A DNA stretch of 64,000 bases from the NCBI RefSeq assembly GCF_001787335.1, contig NZ_CP014674.1:1444501-1508500 (forward strand). Direction: 5' to 3'. This DNA is from Kozakia baliensis (lineage in GTDB: Bacteria > Pseudomonadota > Alphaproteobacteria > Acetobacterales > Acetobacteraceae). Under the pieces are notes generated by a model. That model did no database searches. It was not told the origin of the DNA and worked only from the letters and a program-made list of their open reading frames with translations. The position numbers and the translations under genes were made by a program. How positions within the stretch are numbered: position 1 is the stretch's first letter; each line of letters starts with the position of its first letter. This document shows positions 37,198 to 46,149 of the stretch, in pieces.

Positions 37198-37272
37198 TTT
37201 CACAGTCTAGCGGGTTCGACGCCTACCGCTCAAGGAAAGCCGCGCACAACCTAGTGAATCGCAGCCGCTATT

Positions 37273-38415
37273 TTACACCTTCAGATTATCCATCGTCATG
37301 GCTTTGATGTGATAGCCAATCGTTTTTTCGATTTGCCGCAGGATTGCGCGCTCGTCGATATCGCATAACGTGATGGCGGCTCCACGCTTTCCCGCACGCG
37401 CAGTGCGCCCGATTCGATGAACGTAGTTCTCGGCTTTGTCCGGCAGATCGTAATTGATCACCAAAACGACGTCGTTGATATCGAGACCACGCGCCGCGAT
37501 ATCGGTGGTGATCAGCACCTGCACCTCTCCACGACGCAGCGCCTCAAGCGCCTTATTGCGTGCGCCCTGCGTGCGGTCGCCATGCAGGGTATCGAGTTTG
37601 ATGCCTGATTTGCGCAGTGTTTTCGCTAGCTTCTCGACGTTGGCCTTGGTGCGGACGAAAACGATAATCCGCCCCTCGACCTGCTGCACCAGAGTGGCAA
37701 TACATCCAGGCTTTTCAACTGCTTCCACGAACACGACGCTCTGCTTGATCCGCTTTGGCGTTACCGTCTCGATCGGCAATTCCACGATCTCGGGCTTGTA
37801 GAGCAGGCGGCGCGACAATTCTTTAACGCCGTCCGGCATTGTCGCGGAGCACAGAACCGTCTGCCTTGGGCGCGGTAAATCCTTATCCAACCGCGCCATC
37901 GCCAACAGAAAATCCTCGTCCAACATCTGATCGGCTTCGTCCAACACAAGAATTTTGATCGCATCCAGACGAAGATGACCGCCATCCAGCAGATCGATCA
38001 GGCGACCGGGCGTCGCCACCAAAATATCGACCCCTTCCTTCAGCGCCGCGATTTGCGGCTCCCGCGCCATGCCGCCACAGGCGATTCGCGACCGGAGCGA
38101 TAGCTGCCGCCCCAACTGACGGCAAACACTGGCAATCTGCGTGACGAGCTCCCGCGTAGGAGCAAGGATTAAAGCATGCGGCAGGCCCGGCTCACGCGTT
38201 TCGTTCGCCTGCGCCAAGCGTTGCAGGATCGGCAATGCGTAAGCAGCCGTTTTTCCGGAGCCCGTTTGCGCAACGGCCAGAGCATCCCGCCCTTCCAGCA
38301 AAACGGGCAATACCGCTGCCTGAATAGGGCTTGGGCGTTTATGGCCGCTTTGGGCCAGAGTGGCCAAAAGGGGCGCGATGAGGTGAAAAGTTTCGAACGA
38401 AGCAGCGTCAGTCAT
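37273..38415 (-). CDS. DEAD-box RNA helicase
   Basis: A 380-residue ATP-dependent RNA helicase with the two RecA-like domains and little else. Motifs in order: Q-motif region KRPSPIQAAVLP, Walker A AQTGSGKT (49-56), APTRELV, GG, TPGRL, DEAD in VLDEADQML, SAT, then FVRTK, TTDIAARGLDI and HRIGRTARAG. It lacks the long basic C-terminal tail of RhlE or DeaD, so it is a minimal form; target RNA is unknown. It is divergent from the ELM1-like gene, with the two starts 45 bases apart. Confidence 0.93.
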   Translation of the reverse strand: MTDAASFETFHLIAPLLATLAQSGHKRPSPIQAAVLPVLLEGRDALAVAQTGSGKTAAYALPILQRLAQANETREPGLPHALILAPTRELVTQIASVCRQLGRQLSLRSRIACGGMAREPQIAALKEGVDILVATPGRLIDLLDGGHLRLDAIKILVLDEADQMLDEDFLLAMARLDKDLPRPRQTVLCSATMPDGVKELSRRLLYKPEIVELPIETVTPKRIKQSVVFVEAVEKPGCIATLVQQVEGRIIVFVRTKANVEKLAKTLRKSGIKLDTLHGDRTQGARNKALEALRRGEVQVLITTDIAARGLDINDVVLVINYDLPDKAENYVHRIGRTARAGKRGAAITLCDIDERAILRQIEKTIGYHIKAMTMDNLKV

Positions 38416-38459
38416 AAGCGCTTCTTGCCAAACTTCGGAGGTTTGGGGAAATAGCGCTT

Positions 38460-39389
38460 ATGAGTGTCGCCATTATCGCCGAAGATTTCGCTGGCATGCG
38501 TGCCCAAGCCAGTGGATTGGCGGAAAGAGCCGGGCTGGATTGGCATTTCCATGCTGTGAAGATGCGCGGCCCTTGGGCAAAGCTTCCCGCGCGCTTTTGC
38601 CCTAATCCTCTGGCCGCTATGGACCGGATCGATCTTCCGCCGACGACGACGTTGCTGATGAGCGTCGGCGGTACGGGCGGCGTGGCGGCAGCGGCTTTGA
38701 AACGGCGCACAGGGCTGAAACTCGTGCAGATTCAAAACCCGCGCATGAGCTTCAACCGCTTCGATTTGATCGTCGCCAATTGCCATGACGGCATTTCCGG
38801 CCCCAATGTCGTTCTTTGTCGCAATGCGCTCCATGGCATGACGCCGGAAAAACTTGCACCGGAGCGATCGAAATGGTCGCCGATTTTGCGCAGACCAGAG
38901 CGTAAGTTGGTCTCGGTCCTCATCGGCGGCGCGAACGGGCGTTTTCGCTTCGGCGTCGATGAAGCCGCCACACTGGCGGATGGCCTTGCCGCGATGATGA
39001 CACGCGATGGCGTGCAGATTGCGCTGACACCCTCTCGGCGCACTGATCCTCAAGCGCTGGCGGTGCTGCGCACCGTGCTTTCTCCATTGGGCGCATTCAT
39101 CTGGGGCGGGGAGGGTGACAATCCTTATCGCGGCCTTCTTGCCTGCGCCGATCTGATCGTTGTGACGATGGACAGCGTTTCCATGGTGTCGGAAGCCGTT
39201 TCGACAATAGCGCCCGTCATGATCGTCGAACTTCCAGGGCGTTCCAAACGTATTTCCGCTTTCATTCGCACGCTACAAGAAGCAGGTCGCGTTAAACCAT
39301 TCATACCGCGCTGGGCGTTCTGGCCAGTGACGCCGCTTGACGACACCCCGATGGCGGCAGGAGAAATGCGACGCCGCCTTGCGATCTAA
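38460..39389 (+). CDS. ELM1-like (DUF1022) family protein
   Basis: A 309-residue protein of the family named for plant mitochondrial fission factor ELM1, common in alphaproteobacteria with unknown function. Recognisable pieces are LVQIQNPRMSFNRFDLIV, VLIGGANGRFRFG, ALTPSRRT, and ADLIVVTMDSVSMVSEAVST. The last has the look of the nucleotide-sugar site of a GT-B fold, so a glycosyltransferase-like activity is possible. The start is 45 bases from the DEAD-box start in the other direction. The next gene begins 37 bases on in the same direction and may be a partner. Confidence 0.82.
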   Translation: MSVAIIAEDFAGMRAQASGLAERAGLDWHFHAVKMRGPWAKLPARFCPNPLAAMDRIDLPPTTTLLMSVGGTGGVAAAALKRRTGLKLVQIQNPRMSFNRFDLIVANCHDGISGPNVVLCRNALHGMTPEKLAPERSKWSPILRRPERKLVSVLIGGANGRFRFGVDEAATLADGLAAMMTRDGVQIALTPSRRTDPQALAVLRTVLSPLGAFIWGGEGDNPYRGLLACADLIVVTMDSVSMVSEAVSTIAPVMIVELPGRSKRISAFIRTLQEAGRVKPFIPRWAFWPVTPLDDTPMAAGEMRRRLAI

Positions 39390-39426
39390 CGTAAGGCGTG
39401 GCTCCGCAAACCGGACTAGGAAAACG

Positions 39427-41313
39427 ATGCTCGATATCCGCACATTCGACGCCAAGGGCGGCGGCAACGTGCTCTACAAAGCGCTCGCTCATCCTCTCGC
39501 AAGCGCCGCGTTGCGCGGACTGGAGGAAACACTGAGTGCAAAGGGCGGTCTTGCCCTTTACGATCCCGATGGCGCGGCTGCAACGCTGGTTGCGCTTTAT
39601 CCCGGTTTGCGGCCGACTGCCGGGCTTTATACGCATGATAGCGAGCAGGTAGGCCAGCCCGATAGTTTCGGTGGCTCTAAGAGAGCACTGGTCGATCTGG
39701 GAGAAGGCGAGGCGCTTCATGTGCTCGCGCTCTCATTCGAACATGAAAAAATGCGTGCTCGGCTACAGCGCGTCGTGCGGGAAAATCAGAATATATTGTC
39801 GCTGGCTTCTGCAAGGCTGCCGGATGCAATGCTCAGCAATCCGCGCAATTATCTCGACAAGCTGAATTTCGCGACCAATTTCGCCTTTTTCCGTGACGAC
39901 GCACATTTTTCGACCCGGCTCGTCACCGCGAATTACTGGTGCAATTACGATGCGACCAATGTGCGTTATTGGTGCCGCCTTTATGACGACGCCGGCGCCG
40001 TTCTTGCCGAGTGGGAAGAACCGGTTGCGGACAATCCTGCGGGCATCATCATCGATAGTAGCGAGGTTCGCGCGCGCTTCCAGCTTCCTGCTTTCACCGG
40101 GCAGATGTTCATCCACGTGATCGGCGCGCGCGGCCACGATGTCGTGAAATACGCGCTCGATACCTATGGCAAACCTGGCAACTCTAGCTTGTCTGTGACG
40201 CATGACGCCAATGCTTGGCCATCGCCACGGTATGCCACGCTGCCCGCGCCGAACGATGGCGAGAAGATCGTACTATGGATCCAAAATAGCCACGCATCGC
40301 CGATTCCGGCGGGAGCGATTACGCTTAATCCGATGGGCGTGGAAGAGCATCATTCCGTTGAGGTAGAAATCGCTCCTTTCGCGACATATGGCGTCGATAT
40401 CGGCACGCTTATTCCTGACCTGCGATGGCCCGCGCAGTTGGAACTCCGGTCCGGTAATCATGTCGTGCGTCCACGCTACGAAATCACGGAAGGCGCGCTG
40501 ACGCGTATTGCGCATCTGAACGTCGAACGTAGTGATTTGAAGCCTGAACCGGCTTTGCGGCATCTTTCTCCCGCTTTGGGACGTGGTTTCGTTCTACCAT
40601 TCCCTATTCTCGATCCAACGAAGTTCACCAGCATCGTTCAGCCCAACCCGATGTCGGAACAGATCGAGAGCCTCCCACTACGTCTCGATATTTTTGACGA
40701 AGCTGGCCTGCTGAAAACCCAGAAATTTCTCGGCAATCTTCCGCGTGCACATCACACTGCTATTGCCCTGCATGAATTGACGGACGTGCCCGGCCATGCC
40801 GATTTGGTATACGATTTCCGTGATGGCGGGGATGGCGATGGCTGGCTTCACGCCATGATGCGGTATCGGAACAAGGAAAACGGTCACACTGCGGAAACCA
40901 GCTTCGGTAGCCATATCTTCAATACACTGATGACATGGCGCTCCGAGCCGCAATCCTATGCAGGGCCGCCCCCTGGCCTTACGACAAGGCTTTTCCTCAA
41001 ACTAGGCCAAGGCGACCGTCAAAGCTTCTCTTGCCTGATTTATCCTGCTTCCATCGAAGGCCTGTATCCCTCAGTCACGGAGTTACATCTCTATTCGGCC
41101 CAGGGAGAACAGGTCGGGCAGCAAACGATCCACATCGCGCCCTCCGGCTCCTTCATACTCTGGCCGCATGAAGTCTTTACCGCCCAAGAAATAGATACAG
41201 CAGGCGAGGGCGGTTATGTGCTGATACGCGATCTAACATGCCGTCTATTCGGCTATCACGGTCAGCGTAACGCCGAAGGTGGATTTTCTCTGGACCATAT
41301 GTTCGGTTTTTAA
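39427..41313 (+). CDS. uncharacterised 628-residue protein downstream of the ELM1-like gene
   Basis: I do not recognise this family. There is no signal peptide or transmembrane segment. The sequence alternates hydrophobic and polar residues as in beta-sheet proteins, with several blocks that could be immunoglobulin-like sandwiches (for example NASPIPAG-type turns around residue 300, and the C-terminal SFILWPHEVFTAQEI). It ends in FGYHGQRNAEGGFSLDHMFGF. The start at 39427 has AGGAAA five bases upstream; the open frame begins 90 bases earlier, inside the ELM1-like gene. Codon use resembles the neighbours, so it is not obviously foreign. Co-transcription with the ELM1-like gene is likely. Confidence 0.8.
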   Translation: MLDIRTFDAKGGGNVLYKALAHPLASAALRGLEETLSAKGGLALYDPDGAAATLVALYPGLRPTAGLYTHDSEQVGQPDSFGGSKRALVDLGEGEALHVLALSFEHEKMRARLQRVVRENQNILSLASARLPDAMLSNPRNYLDKLNFATNFAFFRDDAHFSTRLVTANYWCNYDATNVRYWCRLYDDAGAVLAEWEEPVADNPAGIIIDSSEVRARFQLPAFTGQMFIHVIGARGHDVVKYALDTYGKPGNSSLSVTHDANAWPSPRYATLPAPNDGEKIVLWIQNSHASPIPAGAITLNPMGVEEHHSVEVEIAPFATYGVDIGTLIPDLRWPAQLELRSGNHVVRPRYEITEGALTRIAHLNVERSDLKPEPALRHLSPALGRGFVLPFPILDPTKFTSIVQPNPMSEQIESLPLRLDIFDEAGLLKTQKFLGNLPRAHHTAIALHELTDVPGHADLVYDFRDGGDGDGWLHAMMRYRNKENGHTAETSFGSHIFNTLMTWRSEPQSYAGPPPGLTTRLFLKLGQGDRQSFSCLIYPASIEGLYPSVTELHLYSAQGEQVGQQTIHIAPSGSFILWPHEVFTAQEIDTAGEGGYVLIRDLTCRLFGYHGQRNAEGGFSLDHMFGF

Positions 41314-41378
41314 GGATTATGAAAAAAGCGGCTTGTCGCGCCTCTCCAAACTTGGTAGAGACGCGCCACCGCAAGGAT

Positions 41379-41453
41379 GGGTGCGTAGCTCAGCGGTAGA
41401 GCACTGCCTTCACACGGCAGGGGTCACAGGTTCAATCCCTGTCGCACCCACCA
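41379..41453 (+). tRNA. tRNA-Val (anticodon CAC)
   Basis: A full cloverleaf. Acceptor stem GGGTGCG pairs with CGCACCC, the anticodon stem CTGCC/GGCAG holds loop TTCACAC, the T loop is TTCAATC, and CCA is encoded. The leader AAGGAT (41373-41378) is complementary to ATCCTT starting at the CCA (41453-41458), extending the acceptor helix by six pairs across the ACC. Confidence 0.97.
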
Positions 41454-41776
41454 TCCTTTCCCGCAGAGAACTACTAATTATCGCGCCTTAGTCTGTGTGA
41501 TCTATGGAATATGCGCCAAACACAGACGGTTGTGTGCAAAAATTCGCACAGTTCCTGTCACATCTTATGGCGTCAGCTTTCGAGCATAAAGATAGAGAAA
41601 GAAAGTCTTATACGACACCGCGATAGCTAGAATTTAGTAGCCAGAAGCATCACAATCTGCCCAATATCACAAATAAGTGATTTTCCTAACCATTTTGAAA
41701 CCTCGCTAAGAGCCGGAGGTTTGCTTTGCGGCGGGCCAAATAATGACCGTCTTATATCAGCAAAAGGAACGGGAAA
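41454..41776. other. non-coding stretch after tRNA-Val(CAC)
   Basis: About 320 bases with no open frame that looks real on either strand. It should hold the tRNA trailer and the promoter of the KGG-repeat gene, but I cannot point to a convincing -35/-10 pair. Base composition shifts to AT-rich here compared with the preceding 41 kb. Confidence 0.5.
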
Positions 41777-42055
41777 ATGGCAAATCAAGGCGGCAGCCAT
41801 GAGCAGCATGTCAAAGCTGGCGAGCAAAGCCATAAGAACACCGGCACCTCGCACAGTGGAAAAAACGAAGAAAAGCATGAATCAGGCACCCGGGGTGGTA
41901 GCCATGAGCAACATGTCAAAGCCGGGGAGCAAAGCCACAAAAATACCGGCGCCTCACATAGCGGAAAAAACGAAGGAAAAGATGAATCAGGCACTCGGGG
42001 TGGCAGTCATGAACAGCATGTCAAGGCTGGTCGGCAGAGCCACAAGAATACCTGA
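41777..42055 (+). CDS. KGG-repeat stress-type hydrophilic protein
   Basis: A 92-residue, extremely hydrophilic protein made of two full copies and a partial third of a 35-residue unit (GGSHEQHVKAGEQSHKNTG, then SHSGKNE...ESGTR). The unit resembles the KGG/GsiB-like general stress family, proteins of which are induced by starvation or desiccation and resemble plant LEA proteins. There are no hydrophobic segments. The ATG has AGGAA 9 bases upstream. The three copies differ at scattered third positions, so duplication is not brand new. Confidence 0.75.
   Translation: MANQGGSHEQHVKAGEQSHKNTGTSHSGKNEEKHESGTRGGSHEQHVKAGEQSHKNTGASHSGKNEGKDESGTRGGSHEQHVKAGRQSHKNT
41789..42055 (+). repeat. tandem 105-bp repeat within the KGG gene
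   Basis: Copy 1 is 41789-41893, copy 2 is 41894-41998, and a partial third copy (57 bases) is 41999-42055, ending in the stop codon. The period of 105 keeps the frame, so copy number can change without breaking the gene. Confidence 0.9.
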
Positions 42056-42658
42056 TCCGTCAGATAAAGGGGCATTAGCAATATATGCTAATGCCTCCAG
42101 AAATTTAAGAATACGTTTGAAGCTGCGCTGTGCAATGACCACTCTTATTATTCTATAATGAAGTTTATATTTCTATTTTAGATAATATACGTTCATATTT
42201 AATTGATTGCCTAACCAATAATGTATTTAGATGGTAAGCGTCCAGCATTTCTCCTGCAAATCGTGCAGGCAACGTCAGTCCCCCTCTTTGAGATGAATAA
42301 AGTCTTCGGGCAAATGAATAGTCTTACGTCTGCTAGGAACAGATCGTTGGAAAGTTCGAATATTAGCGAACATTTATTTTAGCATTAATCAGCATATCAT
42401 CCAGCCCATCGTTACAGACGGTGGCTCATCTCAATGTTTGGATTGAGCTGGGATATGTGACTATCCGCCTAGCGGAAAGGTCATACGACCGTTTAACTAG
42501 AGAAAGAGCATAAAACGCATAAGTCTGTTCTCAGCTCTTCTGCCATACTAAGAGTAACGTTTGAAAGATACTGTTAGTATGGCCACGGAGCGCCAATGTT
42601 AGCGTGAGCGCTTTATCTCAAAGCGCTTAGCAGCAGACATCCCCAAAAGGGCGCAACA
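42056..42658. other. AT-rich non-coding stretch
   Basis: About 600 bases without a credible gene. A short stretch near 42418-42510 can be read as a 30-residue open frame (GTG GCT CAT...), but it has no ribosome site or similarity I recognise. An imperfect inverted repeat around AGCGTGAGCGCTTTATCTCAAAGCGCTTA (two AGCGCT copies) lies at 42601-42629, just before the possible 38-residue ORF. Confidence 0.4.
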
Positions 42659-42775
42659 ATGATGGCGCTCCAAAATATTCCGGATAGGCAGGAATGGCCC
42701 GGCGATGATTTCACGGTGTCGGAGAAGTTTGCTGCTGTGGTGTACATTGCTTTTATGTCGTTACTAGAATGGTGA
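42659..42775 (+). CDS. possible 38-residue small protein
   Basis: A short open frame with AAGGG about 9 bases before tandem ATG codons. It encodes a polar first half (LQNIPDRQEWPGDDFTVSEK) and a short hydrophobic helix (FAAVVYIAFMSLLEW) at the end. It could be a small membrane-associated protein or a remnant of a larger gene. No family is recognised, and the surrounding kilobase has no other gene. Confidence 0.3.
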   Translation: MMALQNIPDRQEWPGDDFTVSEKFAAVVYIAFMSLLEW

Positions 42776-43056
42776 GGCAGTTCCTCTAGGGCTTACCAGA
42801 CCGGACATACAATTAAATAATCTACCTTAACGATTCGATAGCTTATTTTTAACGTTTGCATGATTGAAATCACAATAATCGTTAAAAATATCACATGAAC
42901 CTCTTCACCGATTGCTTATCAGCCTGGTCGCGCTGGCCGTCTCGATCTAAGACTATGGTCCGTGTGAGATCGGCTAATGTCTCACAAACAGCTGGCATAG
43001 CAACGTTTAGGAACACCAGGACGATATTCGGACATTCTCATTTAGCTCACTCGAAT

Positions 43057-43375
43057 CTAAGCGGCAGGTTTTTGTTCGATATCCTGTGATTTCTTCCAAA
43101 ATGCTATCATCGCTCGTGAGACATTCGGGGAGCATTTTCTAGCGAAAAGCGCTCCGCTATTTTGGATTGCTCCGACATCCTCAGCGCTTAAGCGTCGCAA
43201 ATCGATCGGCTCCAGCAATTTTTGCTTAATCGTTCGAGACGCTGGAACCCGTTTCGTGATGAAATGAGTGCCTTGCTCACGAGAGTTCGGATCTGCAAAT
43301 CGAACATTTTCCCCGTGCTCGCGCATAAAGCGCACAAACAGGGTATTGAAATAAATCTCATCAGGAGCAAGAGCG
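43057..43375 (-). pseudogene. GT14-type glycosyltransferase, 3' part (split by IS66)
   Basis: C-terminal third of a glycosyltransferase gene whose 5' part is 46716-47367. The reading frame from the target duplication onward gives APDEIYFNTLFVRFMREHGEN and, near the end, GALFARKCSPNV. These match the 'PDE-x-F/Y-x-T' and 'LFARK' landmarks of core-2/I-branching type (GT14) enzymes. In the present sequence the frame is fused to 38 bases of IS66 terminal sequence and opens at 43413 with no good ribosome site, so it is probably not translated. The last residues (KKSQDIEQKPAA) end at 43057. Confidence 0.85.
43368..43375 (+). repeat. IS66 target site duplication, left copy
   Basis: CAAGAGCG directly before the left inverted repeat; the identical octamer follows the right inverted repeat at 46716-46723. 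Eight bases is the usual IS66 target duplication. Confidence 0.95.
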
Positions 43376-43396
43376 GTAAGCGTGAGCTTGTCCCCA
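43376..43396 (+). repeat. IS66 left terminal inverted repeat
   Basis: A 21-base terminus beginning GTAAGCGTGAGCTTG. It matches the reverse complement of 46695-46715 at 19 of 21 positions; the two differences are at positions 14 and 15. GTAAGCG is the typical IS66 tip. Confidence 0.95.
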
Positions 43397-43431
43397 CGCT
43401 TGCATTCCATCATTCTATGGGCTGGATTGGC

Positions 43432-44100
43432 TCAGTTCATACCGCAGCACTTCTTGTATTTTTTGCCGGAGCCACAAGGGCAGGGCTCGTTTCTGCCGAC
43501 CTTTGTCGATTGTGCTGGTGCGTTCGAGAACTGGTCCATGTCGTTTGACAGGCGCTCGGCATGGAGTGTCTGCACCCAGTCGGGGATGATATCCGGCGCG
43601 GTCTGCGTCAGCAGGGCGCCGAGTTCATCGCTGCTGTCGGGCGGGGCATCGGTCATGGCGACGAGCTTGCGTAGACCGACAAGGGCCCGGAGCACCGCCT
43701 CGTCGGGATCGAGCAAAAAGCTATCCCACGCTTCAGGCCGCAGCGCCATGGCGCGCTCGAACCCCTCGATCCACAGTTCCCAGAGCACCTCGCCATGCCT
43801 TGTGTCGATATCGAACAGAGGCGCGTAACGCCCGCGATCGAGGTCCCGTAGCACGGTGTTGTAATGGCGCAGGATCAACCGGGCATCGTTCTCGTGTTCG
43901 AGAACGAGATCCCCCTCCTCGTCGGGATCGAGCGCCACGGGCAGCCATTCGGAGGGCAGGATCATCTCGGGGCAGACGACGACGCCGGCGAGGAACCCGT
44001 CCAGTTCGCTCAACAGCATGGCTGTCTCGAGCCGTGCGAGGACGCGTTCGAGTTGACGCAGATAGGGAGGGAGTTTTGTCTGTGGCGGCATGCTGCGCAT
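43432..44100 (-). CDS. UPF0149 (YecA-like) protein with C-terminal SEC-C motif, IS66 passenger
   Basis: A 222-residue protein. The body is a helical UPF0149/YecA-type domain ([22 protein letters not shown], then an acidic helical stretch), and the tail is a SEC-C zinc motif, [19 protein letters not shown]. In SecA the same motif binds SecB and ribosomes; in stand-alone proteins its role is unclear. It lies inside the IS66 inverted repeats, 35 bases after tnpC in the same direction, so it moves with the element. Whether it affects transposition or the host is unknown. An ATG at 44091 is an alternative start. Confidence 0.88.
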   Translation of the reverse strand: MRSMPPQTKLPPYLRQLERVLARLETAMLLSELDGFLAGVVVCPEMILPSEWLPVALDPDEEGDLVLEHENDARLILRHYNTVLRDLDRGRYAPLFDIDTRHGEVLWELWIEGFERAMALRPEAWDSFLLDPDEAVLRALVGLRKLVAMTDAPPDSSDELGALLTQTAPDIIPDWVQTLHAERLSNDMDQFSNAPAQSTKVGRNEPCPCGSGKKYKKCCGMN

Positions 44101-44135
44101 AGCGCAGCACTCTCGGCTGCCAGAATCAAGCTTTT

Positions 44136-45752
44136 TCAGGCGGGTTGCTGCTTTGCTTGTGGCGACCAGTTCCAGGGAAGAAGTTCGTCGATCCGGTTGA
44201 TCGGATGCCCACGCGCGAGGCGATCGATGACATCGGCCAGCCAGCGTTCCGGGTTCAGCCCGTTGAGGGCGGCCGTGGTCAGCAAGGTATAGAAGATCGC
44301 CGCCCGCTCGCCGCCCCGGTCCGATCCCAGGAACAGGAAATTCTTCCGCGTCACGGCAATGTTTCTCAGGCAGCGTTCGGAGAAATTATTGTCGATGGAG
44401 AGACGGCCGTCGAGCGTATAGGCGCACAGACGATCCCAGCGCGCCAGCGCGTAACGGAATGCGCGGCCCAGGGCGTATTTGCCGGAGACCCGTGCTTTCT
44501 GGGCCGTCGCCCAGTTATGGAAATCTTTCAGGATGGGAACCGCCCGCGCCTGCCGGACAGCCAAGCGCTGTTCCGGCGGCAGGCCCCTGATCTCGCGTTC
44601 GATGTCATAAAGCTCGCCGATCCGGGCTACGGCCTCTTCGGCCAGAGGGACCGGCTGTGTGGCGTAGACATCGAAAAAGTAGCGGCGCGCATGGGCCATG
44701 CATGCCACCGGCCGGATTGGTGACGACTTGCCATCCTTGTTACCAAACAGTTTTTCGTATCCCACATAGGCGTCCGAGTGCAGCCAGCCGGCATAATGCT
44801 CAAGATGGGTTCGAGGCCGCTCACCTTTGCGGTCGGCGCTGTAGCAATACAACATCGCCGGCGGCTCGTTGCTTCCCCAGGTGGCGGGATCGTGGCCGTA
44901 GCACCAGATGCGGGCTTCTTTCGTCTTACCCCGCCCCGGCGCCAGCACCTTGATGGGGGTGTCGTCCGTCCACAGGACATCGCGGCTCATGACGTAGGCC
45001 TGGATGCGATCCCGCAGCGGTTCCAGCCACCACGCGCCGTGTCCGATCCAGTCGGCGAGCGTGCTGCGATCGATCTCCACGCCGTCGCGTGCGAGGATCG
45101 CCGACTGACGATGCAGTGGCAGCCCATCCCAGTATTTGGCGACAATCACGCTCGCGATCAGGCTGGCGGAGGCGCGCCCTTTCTCGATCGGTAAATCCGG
45201 CACAGGCGCCTGAAAAATCTTTTCGCACGAGCGGCAGGCTACGCGGGGGCGGACATAGCGCAAAACCTTCAGCGGCGCCGTGATCTTCTCCAGCACTTCC
45301 GTCACGTCCTCGCCGATACGCACCAGGCGCTCGGGGTCACATCGTCCACAGTCGCACACGACCGTCGGCGCCAGTTCGATCACTTCGCGCGGCAGATGCT
45401 CGGGCAGCGGGCGGCGGATGGCTTTGCGGCGTGGCCTGGGTGCTTCACCCTTTTCGCGCTCCCGGGCAGACCGCTCGGCACTGGCCTCTGCCAGCGTCTC
45501 CTCGAGTTCGTCGAGCACCAGTTCGAGCTGGTCCATCTCCTTCTGGTGACGCTCGGATTTCTGCCCGTATTTCTGCCGCCGCATCAGGGCCAGTTGTTCG
45601 CGGGTCCGCTCGATCTGCACTTGCAAAAACACACACCGCTCTTCCGCGCGCGACAGCTTGTCTTCCGCGGACGTCAAAGCCTCGCGGGTCGCCGCCAGTT
45701 CAGCACGCAACGCGGCCAGTTCTTCAGCAGGATCTGTCGTGGGGTCGGACAT
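44136..45752 (-). CDS. tnpC: IS66 transposase TnpC
   Basis: The 538-residue DDE transposase of IS66. An N-terminal coiled-coil (about 8-105) leads to a basic linker and a zinc-ribbon-like region ([10 protein letters not shown] at 132-141, CRSCEKIF at 173-180), then the catalytic core with Asp263 or Asp264 ([11 protein letters not shown]), Asp327 ([10 protein letters not shown]) and Glu459 ([12 protein letters not shown]), followed by the family's C-terminal segment ([14 protein letters not shown]). Length is normal and there is no frameshift. The ATG at 45752 is chosen because the coiled-coil begins directly after it. Confidence 0.96.
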   Translation of the reverse strand: MSDPTTDPAEELAALRAELAATREALTSAEDKLSRAEERCVFLQVQIERTREQLALMRRQKYGQKSERHQKEMDQLELVLDELEETLAEASAERSAREREKGEAPRPRRKAIRRPLPEHLPREVIELAPTVVCDCGRCDPERLVRIGEDVTEVLEKITAPLKVLRYVRPRVACRSCEKIFQAPVPDLPIEKGRASASLIASVIVAKYWDGLPLHRQSAILARDGVEIDRSTLADWIGHGAWWLEPLRDRIQAYVMSRDVLWTDDTPIKVLAPGRGKTKEARIWCYGHDPATWGSNEPPAMLYCYSADRKGERPRTHLEHYAGWLHSDAYVGYEKLFGNKDGKSSPIRPVACMAHARRYFFDVYATQPVPLAEEAVARIGELYDIEREIRGLPPEQRLAVRQARAVPILKDFHNWATAQKARVSGKYALGRAFRYALARWDRLCAYTLDGRLSIDNNFSERCLRNIAVTRKNFLFLGSDRGGERAAIFYTLLTTAALNGLNPERWLADVIDRLARGHPINRIDELLPWNWSPQAKQQPA

Positions 45753-45801
45753 GACCCGATCGTAAGGGAGGCAAGGGATCAGTACAAGAAAAACCGCATC
45801 A

Positions 45802-46149
45802 TCACCCCACCACTTGCGGCCTTGCTGTCCAGGCCGTGGCACGCCAGTCGATGGCTTCAACGAGCATCGCCATTTGACCCGTCGTCAGGGATACCGAGCC
45901 ATCTTTGGCCTGAGGCCATACAAACTTCCCGGATTCAAGGCGTTTCATCGCAAGGCACATACCCTGACGATCCCAGAACAGGACTTTTATCGTGTCGCCT
46001 TTGCGCCCACGGAAAATGTAGATCGACCCATCGTGAGGATCCCGGCCCAATGTCGTCTGCACCTGCAACGCCAGGGAGTTGATCCCGCGTCTCATGTCTG
46101 TCACCCCGCAGGCCAGCCAGATCCTGACCTCTCCCGATGGCCAGATCAT
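45802..46149 (-). CDS. tnpB: IS66 accessory protein TnpB
   Basis: A 115-residue IS66 Orf2-type protein needed for transposition in studied IS66 elements; its biochemical role is not settled. Family motifs are WLACGVTDMRRGINSLALQV, IYIFRGRKGDTIKVLFWD and GKFVWPQ. The ATG at 46149 overlaps the tnpA stop in ATGA, so it is translationally coupled to tnpA, as is usual in IS66. Confidence 0.95.
   Translation of the reverse strand: MIWPSGEVRIWLACGVTDMRRGINSLALQVQTTLGRDPHDGSIYIFRGRKGDTIKVLFWDRQGMCLAMKRLESGKFVWPQAKDGSVSLTTGQMAMLVEAIDWRATAWTARPQVVG

Noticed and set aside
42895-43089. A 64-codon plus-strand frame
   Set aside because: It has no ribosome site and overlaps the 3' end of the disrupted glycosyltransferase gene on the other strand, which is well supported.
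43057-43413. A stand-alone 118-residue hypothetical gene
   Set aside because: It begins inside the IS66 end, lacks a ribosome site, and its sequence is the C-terminal part of the split glycosyltransferase.
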